Below are positions 1 through 7,774 of a DNA stretch of 64,000 nucleotides, in pieces. The position numbers and the translations under genes are program-made. The stretch lies in assembly GCF_009720385.1 (NCBI RefSeq), contig NZ_WARX01000026.1, positions 62,001 to 126,000 on the forward strand. The letters are read 5' to 3'. The notes below the pieces were generated by a model. That model was not told the origin of the DNA and made no database searches. It saw only the letters and a list, made by a program, of their open reading frames with translations. Numbering within the stretch: position 1 is the first letter of the stretch; each line of letters begins with the position of its first letter. The stretch comes from Catellatospora vulcania (GTDB lineage Bacteria; Actinomycetota; Actinomycetes; Mycobacteriales; Micromonosporaceae).

Positions 1-506
1 CGGTCCCAGTCGGCGAGCGTCTCGACCAGCATGCCCGGCTCGGGCTCGAAGCCCGCCGCGACACCGCGCCCGGCGGCGTAGGCGGTCACCTCGGCGCAGC
101 CCTCGACGAGCAGCTGCCAGGCGACCTCGGCGGACACGTGCGTCGGGCGCACGCCCGCCCAGAACGACACCGCCTCGGCGTTGAGACCCGCCGCGATGTC
201 GATCGCGCGCTTGAGGAAGTCGACCCGCCGGGCGGCGTCGTCGTGCAGGAAGGTCGGCGCGTGCTTGCGCCGCGGGTCGAGCAGGTAACGCGCCCCGGTC
301 TCCACGACCACGGCCAGCTCGCGTTCGGCGAGCAGCCGCGCGGTGCGGGCGACCTGGTCTTTGACATCCGGGTCGTAGGGGTCGAGGTGCGCGTGGTCGA
401 GCGTCAGCGCGACGCCCGCGTAGCCCAGCTCGGCGATGACGTCGAGCGCGTCGGCCAGCCGGTGGTTGGCGAAGCCGTTGGTGCCGTAGCCGAAGCGCAG
501 GCTCAT
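1..506 (-). CDS. TIM-barrel sugar phosphate isomerase/epimerase, EboE-like (3' end beyond window)
   Basis: The gene starts at 506 (ATG) and runs off the left edge, leaving about 168 residues. The N-terminus MSLRFGYGTNGFANHRL, then 'ELGYAGVALTLDH', 'VVETGARYLLDPRRKHAPT' and 'GFEPEPGM', looks like the xylose-isomerase-like / AP-endonuclease-2 TIM barrel of sugar phosphate isomerases. The ATG overlaps the stop of the upstream UbiA gene (ATGA), so it is the third gene of a translationally coupled operon with inositol-3-phosphate synthase. A protein of this type follows the SCO3242-type prenyltransferase in other actinomycetes and resembles EboE of ebo clusters; this link is from family knowledge. 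The substrate is unknown. Confidence 0.75.
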   Translation of the reverse strand, partial: MSLRFGYGTNGFANHRLADALDVIAELGYAGVALTLDHAHLDPYDPDVKDQVARTARLLAERELAVVVETGARYLLDPRRKHAPTFLHDDAARRVDFLKRAIDIAAGLNAEAVSFWAGVRPTHVSAEVAWQLLVEGCAEVTAYAAGRGVAAGFEPEPGMLVETLADWD

Positions 507-1345
507 GTCGGGGACACCTTCCTCGCGAGCTTGGCCGCGGCCGGGGCGGCGGTCGCGATGGCAGCCCCGACCAGCGGTTTGCCGTGCCGTGCGATGAGCG
601 CGCCCTGCAGTGCGGGCAGCGAGGTGATGCCGGCCCCGACCGCGGCGCGCACCCGGCCCGCGTCGGGGTGGCGCAGCACCTCACGCTGTGCCTTGCCGAA
701 GCGTGTGGCGTACCAGCCGGCCAGCACCGCGGGCAGCCAGCCGCCGCTGCGGCCCGCGGCGTGCGTGGCCACGGCCGCGGTCGCGGTCATGGTCAGCGCG
801 GGCAGCACCCGGTCGGTGCCGCTGACCTCGCGCCGCGACAGCGCGGTGACGGCGTAGGTGTGGGCGGCGACGGCCAGCGCCGGGCGGGCGGCCTTGCGCA
901 GGTCGCCGGTGCTCGCGCCGAGCAGCACGTCCAGTCCCCGGCACAGCGCCATCCCGGCGGGCCCGGCCGGGGAGTTCTTCCACTTCACGTCGTAGGCCCA
1001 CACCGCCCCCGCGAGCAGCCCCGCGGTGGCCAGGGTGCGCTTGCCGCCGCTGGCCGCGGCCAGGGCCAGCCCGGCGACGGTGAGCCCGCCCGCGATGGCG
1101 AGCGCGGCCTCCGGGCTGATCCGCCCGGACGGGATGGGCCGCTCGGGTCGCTCGACGGCGTCGAGTTCGCGGTCGGCCCAGTCGTTGGCGGCCATGCCGC
1201 CCCAGTAGAGGCAGACCGAGGCGGCGGCGATGCCGGCGGTGCGCGCGTCCAGCGTGCCCGCGGCGGTCGCGCCCGCGACCGCGTCCCCCGGCACCGACAG
1301 CGCCGCCGGTGCGCGCACCAGTTGTGCCAGGTCACGCAGCTTCAT
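503..1345 (-). CDS. UbiA-like prenyltransferase, SCO3242/EboC type
   Basis: About 280 residues, very hydrophobic, with repeated Ala/Gly/Leu membrane segments. The first Asp-rich motif of the UbiA superfamily is intact (NDWADRELD, fitting NDxxDxxxD, around residue 60). The second acidic region is replaced by 'YDVKWKNSPAGPAGMALCRGLD', as I recall for SCO3242/EboC proteins. I start at ATG 1345 because it overlaps the stop of the inositol-phosphate synthase gene (ATGA); a longer frame upstream would lie inside that gene. UbiA enzymes move prenyl groups to acceptors in the membrane. In ebo clusters EboC is thought to help build or export an unknown small molecule. The acceptor here cannot be told from sequence. 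Confidence 0.8.
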   Translation of the reverse strand: MKLRDLAQLVRAPAALSVPGDAVAGATAAGTLDARTAGIAAASVCLYWGGMAANDWADRELDAVERPERPIPSGRISPEAALAIAGGLTVAGLALAAASGGKRTLATAGLLAGAVWAYDVKWKNSPAGPAGMALCRGLDVLLGASTGDLRKAARPALAVAAHTYAVTALSRREVSGTDRVLPALTMTATAAVATHAAGRSGGWLPAVLAGWYATRFGKAQREVLRHPDAGRVRAAVGAGITSLPALQGALIARHGKPLVGAAIATAAPAAAKLARKVSPT

Positions 1346-2547
1346 GACGGCTCTCCGGCCGGTTCGGCCCGCCCAGTGGGCGCGGCGCCGCCGGGCTGCT
1401 CGCCCGGCACGTCCGGGACGTCCCAGCCCTGGACCCATTCGCACAGGTCGACCCATTGCTCGGCGAGGCCGTGCGGGACCTGCCCGATCGGGTCCTTGAA
1501 GAAGAAGGCCAGCTCCGGCAGCGGGCCGGACCGGCCTTGGGCGTGGGCGGCGGCGGTGAGCCGGGCCAGGTCCAGCACCAGTGGCGCGGCCAGCGCGGAG
1601 TCGCAGCCGTGCCAGGTGAACTCGAGCCGCATCCGGCTGCCGAGGAAGCCGCTGAACGTGATGAGGTCCCAGGCGGTCTTCAGGTCCCCGATGTCAGGCA
1701 CGTAGTCGATGCGGGTGTGGCCCTCCGGCTCGTAGCCCAGGGTCTCCCGCAGCACCCGCTGCTTGCTGGCGACCTTGGCCGCGTTGGCCTCCGGCCGGGC
1801 CAGCGTCGCGCCGTCGCCGCCGCCCAGCAGGTTGGTGCCCGACCAGGAGCGCACGTGCAGGTTGCGCATCGCGAACATGGGCGCGAGCACCGACTTGAGC
1901 AGGGTCTCGCCGGTCTTGCCGTCGCTGCCCGCGTACGGCACGCCGTGCCGGGCCGCGAGCTGGTCGAGCGCGGGCAGCCGGGCTCCGGTCGACGGGGTGA
2001 AGTCGACGTAGGAGCAGCCCGCCGTGAACGCCGCGTACGCGTAGCGGGCGCTGGGCGGCAGCACCGCTTCGTGGTGCAGGGCTGCGGCGAGCGCGCTCGC
2101 GTCGGCGTGCGCCGGGTGGTCGGGCGGGATGGGCTCGGTCGAGGACACGTTGACCACGACGACGCGGGCGAGCCTGTGACGTTCGCGGAAGTCCACGAGA
2201 TCGGCGGCGATGCGGGTGATGGTGTCGTGCTGGGTCGGCCCGTCGGGGGCTTGGCGCACCTCGGGTTCGACGGTGGCCAGCTCGTCGGCGACGGCGGCGA
2301 CCACCGCCGCGGGCAGCACGCCGGCCGCGACGAGCGAGTGGGCCTTCTTCACCAGGGCCACACAGGACACGTCGTGGCCGCCGAAGACCAGATCGGACAG
2401 GGCCGGTAGCGCCGGGTGGCGCAGCGGGGGCAGTTCGGTGACGCAGCCGATGGGGTCGGCGAGCGAGGCCCGCACCGCCAGCGCGCCGACGATGCTGGTG
2501 ACCGCGACCGAGCCGCGGGCGCCGACGAGCCAGATTCCAGTACGCAC
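1342..2547 (-). CDS. inositol-3-phosphate synthase family protein
   Basis: 401 residues with an N-terminal Rossmann motif (GIWLVGARGSVA) and the family core blocks 'SGTNLLGGGDGATL', 'DYVPDIGDLKTAWDLITFSGFLG' and 'EFTWHGCDSALAAPLVLDLARL'. Inositol-3-phosphate synthase converts glucose-6-phosphate to inositol-3-phosphate using NAD. GTG at 2547 is the start, with AGGAGG six bases upstream. It heads a tightly coupled operon with a UbiA prenyltransferase and a TIM-barrel protein, so it probably serves a special product and not bulk phosphatidylinositol synthesis, for which actinomycetes usually carry a separate Ino1. The C-terminal ~25 residues are Pro/Gly-rich and not conserved. Confidence 0.85.
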   Translation of the reverse strand: MRTGIWLVGARGSVAVTSIVGALAVRASLADPIGCVTELPPLRHPALPALSDLVFGGHDVSCVALVKKAHSLVAAGVLPAAVVAAVADELATVEPEVRQAPDGPTQHDTITRIAADLVDFRERHRLARVVVVNVSSTEPIPPDHPAHADASALAAALHHEAVLPPSARYAYAAFTAGCSYVDFTPSTGARLPALDQLAARHGVPYAGSDGKTGETLLKSVLAPMFAMRNLHVRSWSGTNLLGGGDGATLARPEANAAKVASKQRVLRETLGYEPEGHTRIDYVPDIGDLKTAWDLITFSGFLGSRMRLEFTWHGCDSALAAPLVLDLARLTAAAHAQGRSGPLPELAFFFKDPIGQVPHGLAEQWVDLCEWVQGWDVPDVPGEQPGGAAPTGRAEPAGEPS

Positions 2548-2962
2548 AGGGCCTCCTGTAACGCGTTCGTGGCGGCCATATTAAATCTAGATCTGCAAAA
2601 GTTTCTAGATAGAAACCTGTACTTTTTTCTGATCAACCAAAAGTTTCGTGTGAATGAGCAAATCAGAGGGTCGTCGGGCGGAAAGTTGCCGAGGCAGCCT
2701 TCCCCTCACCCCGGCATTCCTATAGGATTCGACGTCGATAGATATCGGAGACGAGTTTCGGCGACCGGCTCCGGTTCGCGGGTGAGAACCCGGGAATGCC
2801 GTCAACAGGGCGTGCCCGCGCCCCGAGGACGCGTCATGTCTGGTCGCCGAACTTCCGCGTGGCCCCTCGCCCGCGCCGACGGCTGTCCGGACCAGCGCGC
2901 CTCACGGCGTCCGCCGGTCCGACCCCGCCCGCCGCGCTACCCTCTTCCAAGGAGCGAGTCAC
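2548..2962. promoter_or_regulatory. divergent intergenic region with AT-rich island (2576-2660)
   Basis: 415 bp separate the inositol-phosphate operon (leftward) from the ThuA gene (rightward). Positions 2576-2660 are markedly AT-rich for this genome and hold an inverted repeat GTTTCT-AGAT-AGAAAC at 2601-2616. This is the likely promoter/operator of the leftward operon. No convincing gene was seen in the gap; an open frame that crosses it has no family features. Confidence 0.4.
2601..2616. promoter_or_regulatory. inverted repeat, candidate operator of the inositol-phosphate operon
   Basis: Perfect 6-bp arms GTTTCT/AGAAAC around a 4-bp centre, about 55 bp upstream of the GTG start at 2547, inside the AT-rich island. 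The regulator is unknown. Confidence 0.35.
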
Positions 2963-4132
2963 ATGCGAAAACGCGTACTGTCCCTGGTCGCCGGACTGGC
3001 CACCGTCCTGGCGACGACGCTGTTCGCCCCGGCGACCCCCGCGTCGGCCGCGCCGCTGACCAAGGTGCTGGTCTTCTCCAAGACCGCCGGCTTCCGCCAC
3101 TCGTCGATCCCCAACGGCATCGCCGCGATCCAGACGCTCGGCAGCGCGAACGGCTTCACGGTGACCGCCACCGAGGACGCCAACCAGTTCACCGCGGCGA
3201 ACCTGGCCCAGTTCCAGGCCGTCATCTGGCTGTCGACGACGGGCGACGTGCTCAACGCCACCCAGCAGACGGCGTTCCAGAACTACATCGCCGCGGGCGG
3301 CGGCTACGTCGGCGTGCACGCCGCCTCCGACACCGAGTACGACTGGCCCTGGTACGGCGGCCTGGTCGGGGCGTACTTCCACTCCCACCCCGCCATCCAG
3401 AACGCCCAGCTGCGGGTCGAGCCGCCGGTCAACGCCTCGACGGCGCACCTGCCGGCCACCTGGACGCGCAGCGACGAGTGGTACAACTACCGGTCCAACC
3501 CCCGCTCGGCCGTGCGCGTGCTGATGAACCTCAACGAGGGCAGCTACACCGGCGGCAACATGGGCGACCACCCCATCACCTGGTGCCAGAACTACGGCGG
3601 CGGCCGGGCCTGGTACACCGGCCTCGGCCACACCGAGGCCAGCTACACCGACAGCAACTTCACCCGCATGCTGCTCGGCGGCATCCAGATCGCCGCCGGG
3701 GCGGTCACCGCCGACTGCTCGCCCGGCACGCCCCCGGCACCCGGGGTCAGCCTGCGCGCGCGGGCCAACAACAAGTTCGTCACCGCCCCCAGCGGCGGAG
3801 CCGGTGCGCTGATCGCCAGCGCGACCGCCGCGGGCAGCGCCGAGCGGTTCGAGATGATCGACCGGGGCGGCGGCAACATCGCGCTGCGAGCGCTGGTCAA
3901 CTCGCGTTACGTCTGCGCCGACAACGCGGGCGCGAACCCGCTCATCGCGAATCGGACCGCGATCGGCGGCTGGGAGACCTTCGCGCTGATCCGCAACTCG
4001 AACGGTTCGGTGAGTTTGCGGGCCCAGGCGAACGGGAAGTACGTCGTCGCGGAGAACGCCGGCGCGGCGGCACTGATCGCCAACCGGACGGCGATCGGCC
4101 CGTGGGAACAGTTCGACCTGGTCAGCCCCTAG
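2963..4132 (+). CDS. secreted ThuA-domain protein with C-terminal fascin-like beta-trefoil
   Basis: 389 residues. A Sec signal peptide (MRKRV, hydrophobic core, cut near ASA-AP at ~30) precedes a ThuA-like domain (about 33-250): 'KVLVFSKTAGFRHSSI', 'GGGYVGVHAASDTEYDW', 'GRAWYTGLGHTEASY'. ThuA-like domains have a class-I glutamine-amidotransferase-like fold and occur in sugar metabolism. Residues ~265-389 form three repeats of the type 'LRARANNKFVTA...LIASATA...ERFE', a fascin/RICIN-like beta-trefoil that probably binds carbohydrate. It fits the other secreted polysaccharide enzymes in the window. The catalytic role of secreted ThuA proteins is not established. Confidence 0.85.
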   Translation: MRKRVLSLVAGLATVLATTLFAPATPASAAPLTKVLVFSKTAGFRHSSIPNGIAAIQTLGSANGFTVTATEDANQFTAANLAQFQAVIWLSTTGDVLNATQQTAFQNYIAAGGGYVGVHAASDTEYDWPWYGGLVGAYFHSHPAIQNAQLRVEPPVNASTAHLPATWTRSDEWYNYRSNPRSAVRVLMNLNEGSYTGGNMGDHPITWCQNYGGGRAWYTGLGHTEASYTDSNFTRMLLGGIQIAAGAVTADCSPGTPPAPGVSLRARANNKFVTAPSGGAGALIASATAAGSAERFEMIDRGGGNIALRALVNSRYVCADNAGANPLIANRTAIGGWETFALIRNSNGSVSLRAQANGKYVVAENAGAAALIANRTAIGPWEQFDLVSP

Positions 4133-4269
4133 TCGGTGGGGGTCAGGCCGCCCGGTGAGACCGGGTGGCCTGGCCCTGTTTGGGATTTGTCACACAACTG
4201 TCATCGTTGCCAGGGTTATCTGCGCGCCGGGTGGGGAATTGACGCACTCACCGGCAAGGAGGTACCCAG

Positions 4270-4629
4270 GTGGAAGACATGGTCCCGGCGACCGCGGCAC
4301 AGGCAGTGCCGCTGGTCGAGGTGCAGGTGAAGGGCGACCTGGACGCGCAGTCCGCGCCCGAGGTGAACCGCCTTCTCGAACAGGCCCTGGCGCTGCGGCC
4401 GCAGCAGATCGTCGTCGACCTCGCCGACTGCGACACGATCGACGGAGCCGGCGTCCTGCTGCTGCTGGACGCCCACCGGCGGGCCGTGCGCGACGGCGGC
4501 GCCGTCGCCCTGCGCTCGCCGTCAGAGCGGGCCCGCCGGGTCCTGCGCCTGGCCAAGGTCGACCGGATCATGCAACTGCTGCCGTACGCGGTGGTGGAGC
4601 TGGCCCCGGCCGGGCCGGTGGTCGCGTGA
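4270..4629 (+). CDS. STAS-domain protein (anti-sigma factor antagonist-like) lacking the phosphorylatable serine
   Basis: 119 residues, one STAS domain. GTG at 4270 follows AAGGAGG by 7 bp. The SpoIIAA signature block D-S-S-G is D-G-A-G here ('DCDTIDGAGVLLLLDAH', ~60-75), so the serine phosphorylated by SpoIIAB-type kinases is an alanine. In SpoIIAA an S58A change mimics the unphosphorylated, anti-sigma-binding state (family knowledge), so this protein may be constitutively competent or regulated otherwise. Its stop overlaps the GTG of the next gene (GTGA), coupling it to a GT20-like protein. No anti-sigma kinase is adjacent. Confidence 0.85.
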   Translation: MEDMVPATAAQAVPLVEVQVKGDLDAQSAPEVNRLLEQALALRPQQIVVDLADCDTIDGAGVLLLLDAHRRAVRDGGAVALRSPSERARRVLRLAKVDRIMQLLPYAVVELAPAGPVVA

Positions 4630-6089
4630 CAGCCCGCTACGACCTGATCCTGGCCGGCGACCGGGTGCCCACCACCGACCCCGACGACAGCAGCGACCAC
4701 GTCGACGTCGCGCTGGCGTCGCTGCGCCCGTTCGTCGCCGCGCACGGCGGCGCGTGGGCGGCCGTGCCCGAGGACACCGGCTCACCCGACGCCGACGTGC
4801 TGCACGTCGAGGCCGGGGCCGGGGACGCCCGGCTGGGCGCGGGCCTGCTGCGCGCGCTGTACCACCACCAGCCGGCCGAGTTCCCGCCCGGCTGGTTCGA
4901 GCCGTACGAGCAGGCCAACACCGCCATCGCCGATGCCGTCGCCGGGTCCGCGGCGCTCGGCGGCACGGTCTGGGTGCACGGGCACCAGCTCCAGCTGCTG
5001 CCCCGATTGCTGCGCAAGCGGCGGCCCGACCTCGCCACCGCCGTGCACCTGCACAGCGCCTTCCCGCCCGCGGAGTCGTTCGCCCGGCTGCCCGAGCATC
5101 GTGAGCTGCTGTCCGGCCTGCTCGGCGCCGACGTCATCGCGCTGCCGCACCACCGCGCGGTGGACAACCTGCTCGACCTCGCCGGCCGCGTGCACGGGCT
5201 GCCCGTGCGCGACAACCAGATCGCCGTCGGCAACCACCGGGTGCGGGTGCTGGCCTGCGCGCTGCCCGCCGACACCGACGGCATGCGGCGGCTGGCCCGG
5301 CTGCCGCAGGTGCGCGAGCGCGCCTCGGAGGTCCGCGCCGCGCTGCGGGTCGGTGGACCGGTGCTGCTGTCGATCGCGGGCTGGGACCCGTCCGAGGCCG
5401 TCGAGCAGCGTCTGCACGCCTTCGAGCGCTTCCTCGCCGAGCACCGGCCCGAGCCCGCCACGGTCGCGCTCCTGCACGTGGCGTACGGCGACCCGCACAC
5501 CCCCGACGAGCTGGAGCAGCGGGAAAGGGTCGACCGCCTGATCGCGAAGATCAACGGTACGCACGCCAACGTGGGCCAGGCCGTCGTGCACTACGTACGC
5601 GACAACCCCGACCGGCGCGAGCTCGCGGCGCTGTACCTGGCCTGCGACGGCCTGCTGGCCACCCCGGTGCACCACGGCACCGTCAACCCGGCGCACGAGT
5701 TCGTCGCGGCGCGCGGCGAGCTGGGCGCGACCGTCGTGCTCAGCGAGCTGACCAGCGACGCCGCGGACGTGCCTGGGGCGATCGTGGTCAACCCGCACGA
5801 CACCGCCGCCTACGCCGAGGGCATCGCGACGGCCGTGGGCCTGTGCGGTCCCACCCCGCAGGTCCGTCCGGCGCCCGCCGAACACGGCCTGGACAGCTGG
5901 GCTCGGCACGTGCTCGCCGTGGTGCGCGCGCGTGCCTCGGTGGCCCCCGCCCCGGCGGCCGTACGCCCGCGGCGGGTGCCCGCCACACCCGGACACACCC
6001 GCCCAGCCGTCGCGGAACGCGCCGAGCATCTGGGCACGGCACCGGGCGGCACGCCCGGACGCACCGCGTCCCGGCCGGGACGGCCGTGA
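4626..6089 (+). CDS. GT20 (trehalose-6-phosphate synthase/OtsA-like) protein, probably catalytically impaired
   Basis: 487 residues from GTG 4626, which overlaps the STAS stop. GT20 landmarks are recognisable in order: 'DLILAGDRVP' (OtsA '..VSNR..'), 'GGTVWVHGHQLQLLPRLLRKRRPD' (OtsA 'WIHDYHL'), 'VHLHSAFPPAESFARLP' (OtsA 'LHIPFP'), 'AGWDPSEAVEQRLHAFERFL' (OtsA 'RLDYSKG...RF') and 'CDGLLATP...NPAHEFVAAR'. By eye, several OtsA active-site residues are changed: the Asp of WxHDYH is Gly, and the Arg and Lys of the RLDYSKG block are absent. The N-terminal glycine loop is not evident. The last ~50 residues are Pro/Arg-rich. It may have become a sugar-phosphate sensor or scaffold; this is inference from by-eye alignment. 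Confidence 0.75.
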   Translation: MTARYDLILAGDRVPTTDPDDSSDHVDVALASLRPFVAAHGGAWAAVPEDTGSPDADVLHVEAGAGDARLGAGLLRALYHHQPAEFPPGWFEPYEQANTAIADAVAGSAALGGTVWVHGHQLQLLPRLLRKRRPDLATAVHLHSAFPPAESFARLPEHRELLSGLLGADVIALPHHRAVDNLLDLAGRVHGLPVRDNQIAVGNHRVRVLACALPADTDGMRRLARLPQVRERASEVRAALRVGGPVLLSIAGWDPSEAVEQRLHAFERFLAEHRPEPATVALLHVAYGDPHTPDELEQRERVDRLIAKINGTHANVGQAVVHYVRDNPDRRELAALYLACDGLLATPVHHGTVNPAHEFVAARGELGATVVLSELTSDAADVPGAIVVNPHDTAAYAEGIATAVGLCGPTPQVRPAPAEHGLDSWARHVLAVVRARASVAPAPAAVRPRRVPATPGHTRPAVAERAEHLGTAPGGTPGRTASRPGRP

Positions 6090-6170
6090 GCCGGACGCTG
6101 TGACGTGAAGTCCGCCGTCCAGTGCAGACCCTGGACGGCGGGCGGCAACGGGAAGGAAAGCAGAGCCACC

Positions 6171-7214
6171 GTGACACCGATGCTCGACCAGTCGCAGCTG
6201 CTGCGCCGTGCGCACGGCTCCATGCTGATGGCGGCCCGCGCCGACCTGCTGGCCGCACCGCTGCACGACGCCACCATGCCGGATCCGGCCCAGGTCGAGG
6301 CGGTGCTGCGGGCCGGGCGCGGCAGGCAGCCGCAGCCCAGCGCGGCCGCGACCCAGCTGCTGATCCTCGCCGAGCACCTGGGCCGGTACGCGGGCCGGGT
6401 GCACGACGACGTGCTCGCCCTCGAACTGGCCCGGGAGTGGCCGGCGGACCGGCCCGAGCTGGCCGACACCGGCACGGCGCGGGTGCTGTCCGCGGTGCGC
6501 CGCGGCCTGCGCTGGTCGCAGGTGGCCCCGACGGTCCACGACGGACAGGGCAGCTTCGGCAGTGTCGCCGCGGTGCGGGCGGGGGCGGTGGGACTGCTGC
6601 CCGACGCGGGCATGGGCACGGTCGCCGCGCTGGCCCGCCGCACCGCCGGGATCACGCACACGCACCCGCTGGCCCGCGACGCGGCCGCCGCGACCGCCAC
6701 CGCGGTGGCCCTGGCGGCGCGCGGGCAGCCGCTGGCCGCCGCCGACAAGTACCACTTCCTCGACCTGGTCGCCGCGCAGCTGCGTACCAGCGAATTCAGG
6801 TCCGCGCTCGGCCAGGTGCAGACGCTGGTCCGGCACCGCAGCGCCCCGGCCGACGCGGCCGCCACCGTCGGTTCGGGACGCACCGCGCTGCGCTGCGTGC
6901 CCGCCGCCCTGACGGCGTTCCTGCGCCACCCCGACGACCCGGTCGCCGCCATCCGGTACGCGATGATGATGGGCGGGCAGGCCCGGACCGTGGCGACGAT
7001 CGTCGGCGCGGTCTGCGGAGCCCGCCACCCGGGGCACAGCCTGGCCGTGGCGGCCCGGCCCGACGTCACCCGCGGGCTGCGCATCCACGCCGCCGCTGCG
7101 GCGCTGGCCCGGCTGGCGACCGGCCGCCGACCCGCCGGGCTGCGGCGGGGCCGGCCCGAAGCCGGCCCCGTCCCGCAGCTCAGCCCCAGTTCTGGCCGGC
7201 GGGCTGGCGGGTGA
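6171..7214 (+). CDS. ADP-ribosylglycohydrolase-like pseudoenzyme (metal ligands lost)
   Basis: About 347 residues. Its shape follows the DraG/ARH family, but each metal-binding block is degenerate: GDALG is 'ARADLLAAP', the TDDTQ block is 'SAAATQLLILAEHLG', GNGxxMR is 'GQGSFGSVAAVRAGAVGLL', and GGDTDT is 'GGQARTVATIVGAVCGA'. The helical spacing and the 'THPLARDAA' region are kept, so the fold is probably intact without the dinuclear metal centre. It lies 81 bp after the GT20-like gene and in its direction. GTG 6171 was chosen because a GGAAGGAAAG stretch lies upstream; an earlier GTG (6105) and ATG 6180 are alternatives. The 3' end overlaps the convergent AhpD-like gene by 35 bp. An intact homologue occurs at 48328-49281. 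Confidence 0.75.
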   Translation: MTPMLDQSQLLRRAHGSMLMAARADLLAAPLHDATMPDPAQVEAVLRAGRGRQPQPSAAATQLLILAEHLGRYAGRVHDDVLALELAREWPADRPELADTGTARVLSAVRRGLRWSQVAPTVHDGQGSFGSVAAVRAGAVGLLPDAGMGTVAALARRTAGITHTHPLARDAAAATATAVALAARGQPLAAADKYHFLDLVAAQLRTSEFRSALGQVQTLVRHRSAPADAAATVGSGRTALRCVPAALTAFLRHPDDPVAAIRYAMMMGGQARTVATIVGAVCGARHPGHSLAVAARPDVTRGLRIHAAAAALARLATGRRPAGLRRGRPEAGPVPQLSPSSGRRAGG

Positions 7215-7638
7215 CCGCGTTGATCCGGTTGAAGAAGTTGGTCGTCGCGATCCACAGCACCAGCGAGGCGAGCTCGGCCTCACCGAAGTGCTTGGCGGCC
7301 GCCTCCCAGACCTGGTCCGGCACCGCGTCGCCCTTGTCCGCCAGCCGGGTGGCGTGCTCGGCGAGATCGAGCGCGGCGCGCTCGGCCTCGGTGAAGTAGT
7401 CGGTCTCGCGCCACGCCGCGACCGAGAACAGCCGCTCGTCGGTCTCGCCGGCCTGGCGCATGCCGCGGGCGCCGGAGTCGACGCACGCGCTGCAGCCGTT
7501 GATCTGGCTGGCCCGCAGGTGCACCAGGTCCAGTGTCGACTTGGCCAGGCCCGCGGAGTGGGCGGCCTTGTAGATCAGGTTGATGCCCTTCACCGCGTCG
7601 GGCAGCAGGGCGGCGGGGTTGGTCATACGAGCCTGCAT
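7180..7638 (-). CDS. carboxymuconolactone decarboxylase / AhpD-like protein, ECF41 target
   Basis: 152 residues. ATG 7638 is preceded by GGAGGA (6 bp); an in-frame ATG at 7650 lacks a ribosome site. The family core is 'LVHLRASQINGCSACVDSGARGMR', with the CxxC pair and following residues of AhpD-like alkylhydroperoxidase/CMD proteins, and the family tail 'LVLWIATTNFFNRINAVTRQP'. Such proteins use the CxxC pair for thiol redox chemistry. It is divergent from an ECF41 sigma gene, a known pairing (COE genes: CMD, oxidoreductase, epimerase), and an ECF41-type promoter drives it (7709-7735). Confidence 0.92.
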   Translation of the reverse strand: MQARMTNPAALLPDAVKGINLIYKAAHSAGLAKSTLDLVHLRASQINGCSACVDSGARGMRQAGETDERLFSVAAWRETDYFTEAERAALDLAEHATRLADKGDAVPDQVWEAAAKHFGEAELASLVLWIATTNFFNRINAVTRQPAGQNWG

Positions 7639-7673
7639 GGTGTCCTCCAATAGGATCTTGATAGCGCCGGACC

Positions 7674-7700
7674 TGTCACATCGGCCCGATCTCGTTCGTC
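7674..7700 (+). promoter_or_regulatory. ECF41-type promoter of the sigma factor gene
   Basis: TGTCACA at 7674-7680, then exactly 16 bp, then CGTC at 7697-7700, matching the published ECF41 -35/-10 pattern as I recall it. It points at the ECF41 gene start (7775), implying autoregulation and a leader of about 65 nt. Confidence 0.8.
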
Positions 7701-7708
7701 ATCGGTAT

Positions 7709-7735
7709 GACGGGCCGCTTTCCGAAGATGTGACA
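7709..7735 (-). promoter_or_regulatory. ECF41-type promoter of the AhpD-like gene
   Basis: On the minus strand TGTCACA (7735-7729), 16 bp, CGTC (7712-7709), pointing to the AhpD-like gene (start 7638). It mirrors the promoter at 7674-7700. The centre CGTCAT-CGGT-ATGACG (7697-7712) is a perfect inverted repeat, and the outer arms TGTCACATC/GATGTGACA match too. Confidence 0.8.
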
Positions 7736-7774
7736 GATGTGGCCTGGATCACGATTCGGGGAGGTATGTGCGAC

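Noticed and set aside
4176-4215. GTTT...GGGTTA as a SigB-type promoter upstream of the STAS gene
   Set aside because: Spacing is about 32 bp, twice what SigB-like promoters need.
4782-7283. Long antisense open frame (833 residues) over the GT20 and ARH-like genes
   Set aside because: Low-complexity Arg/Gly/His-rich composition without any domain; it mirrors the real genes on the other strand, as is common in high-GC DNA.
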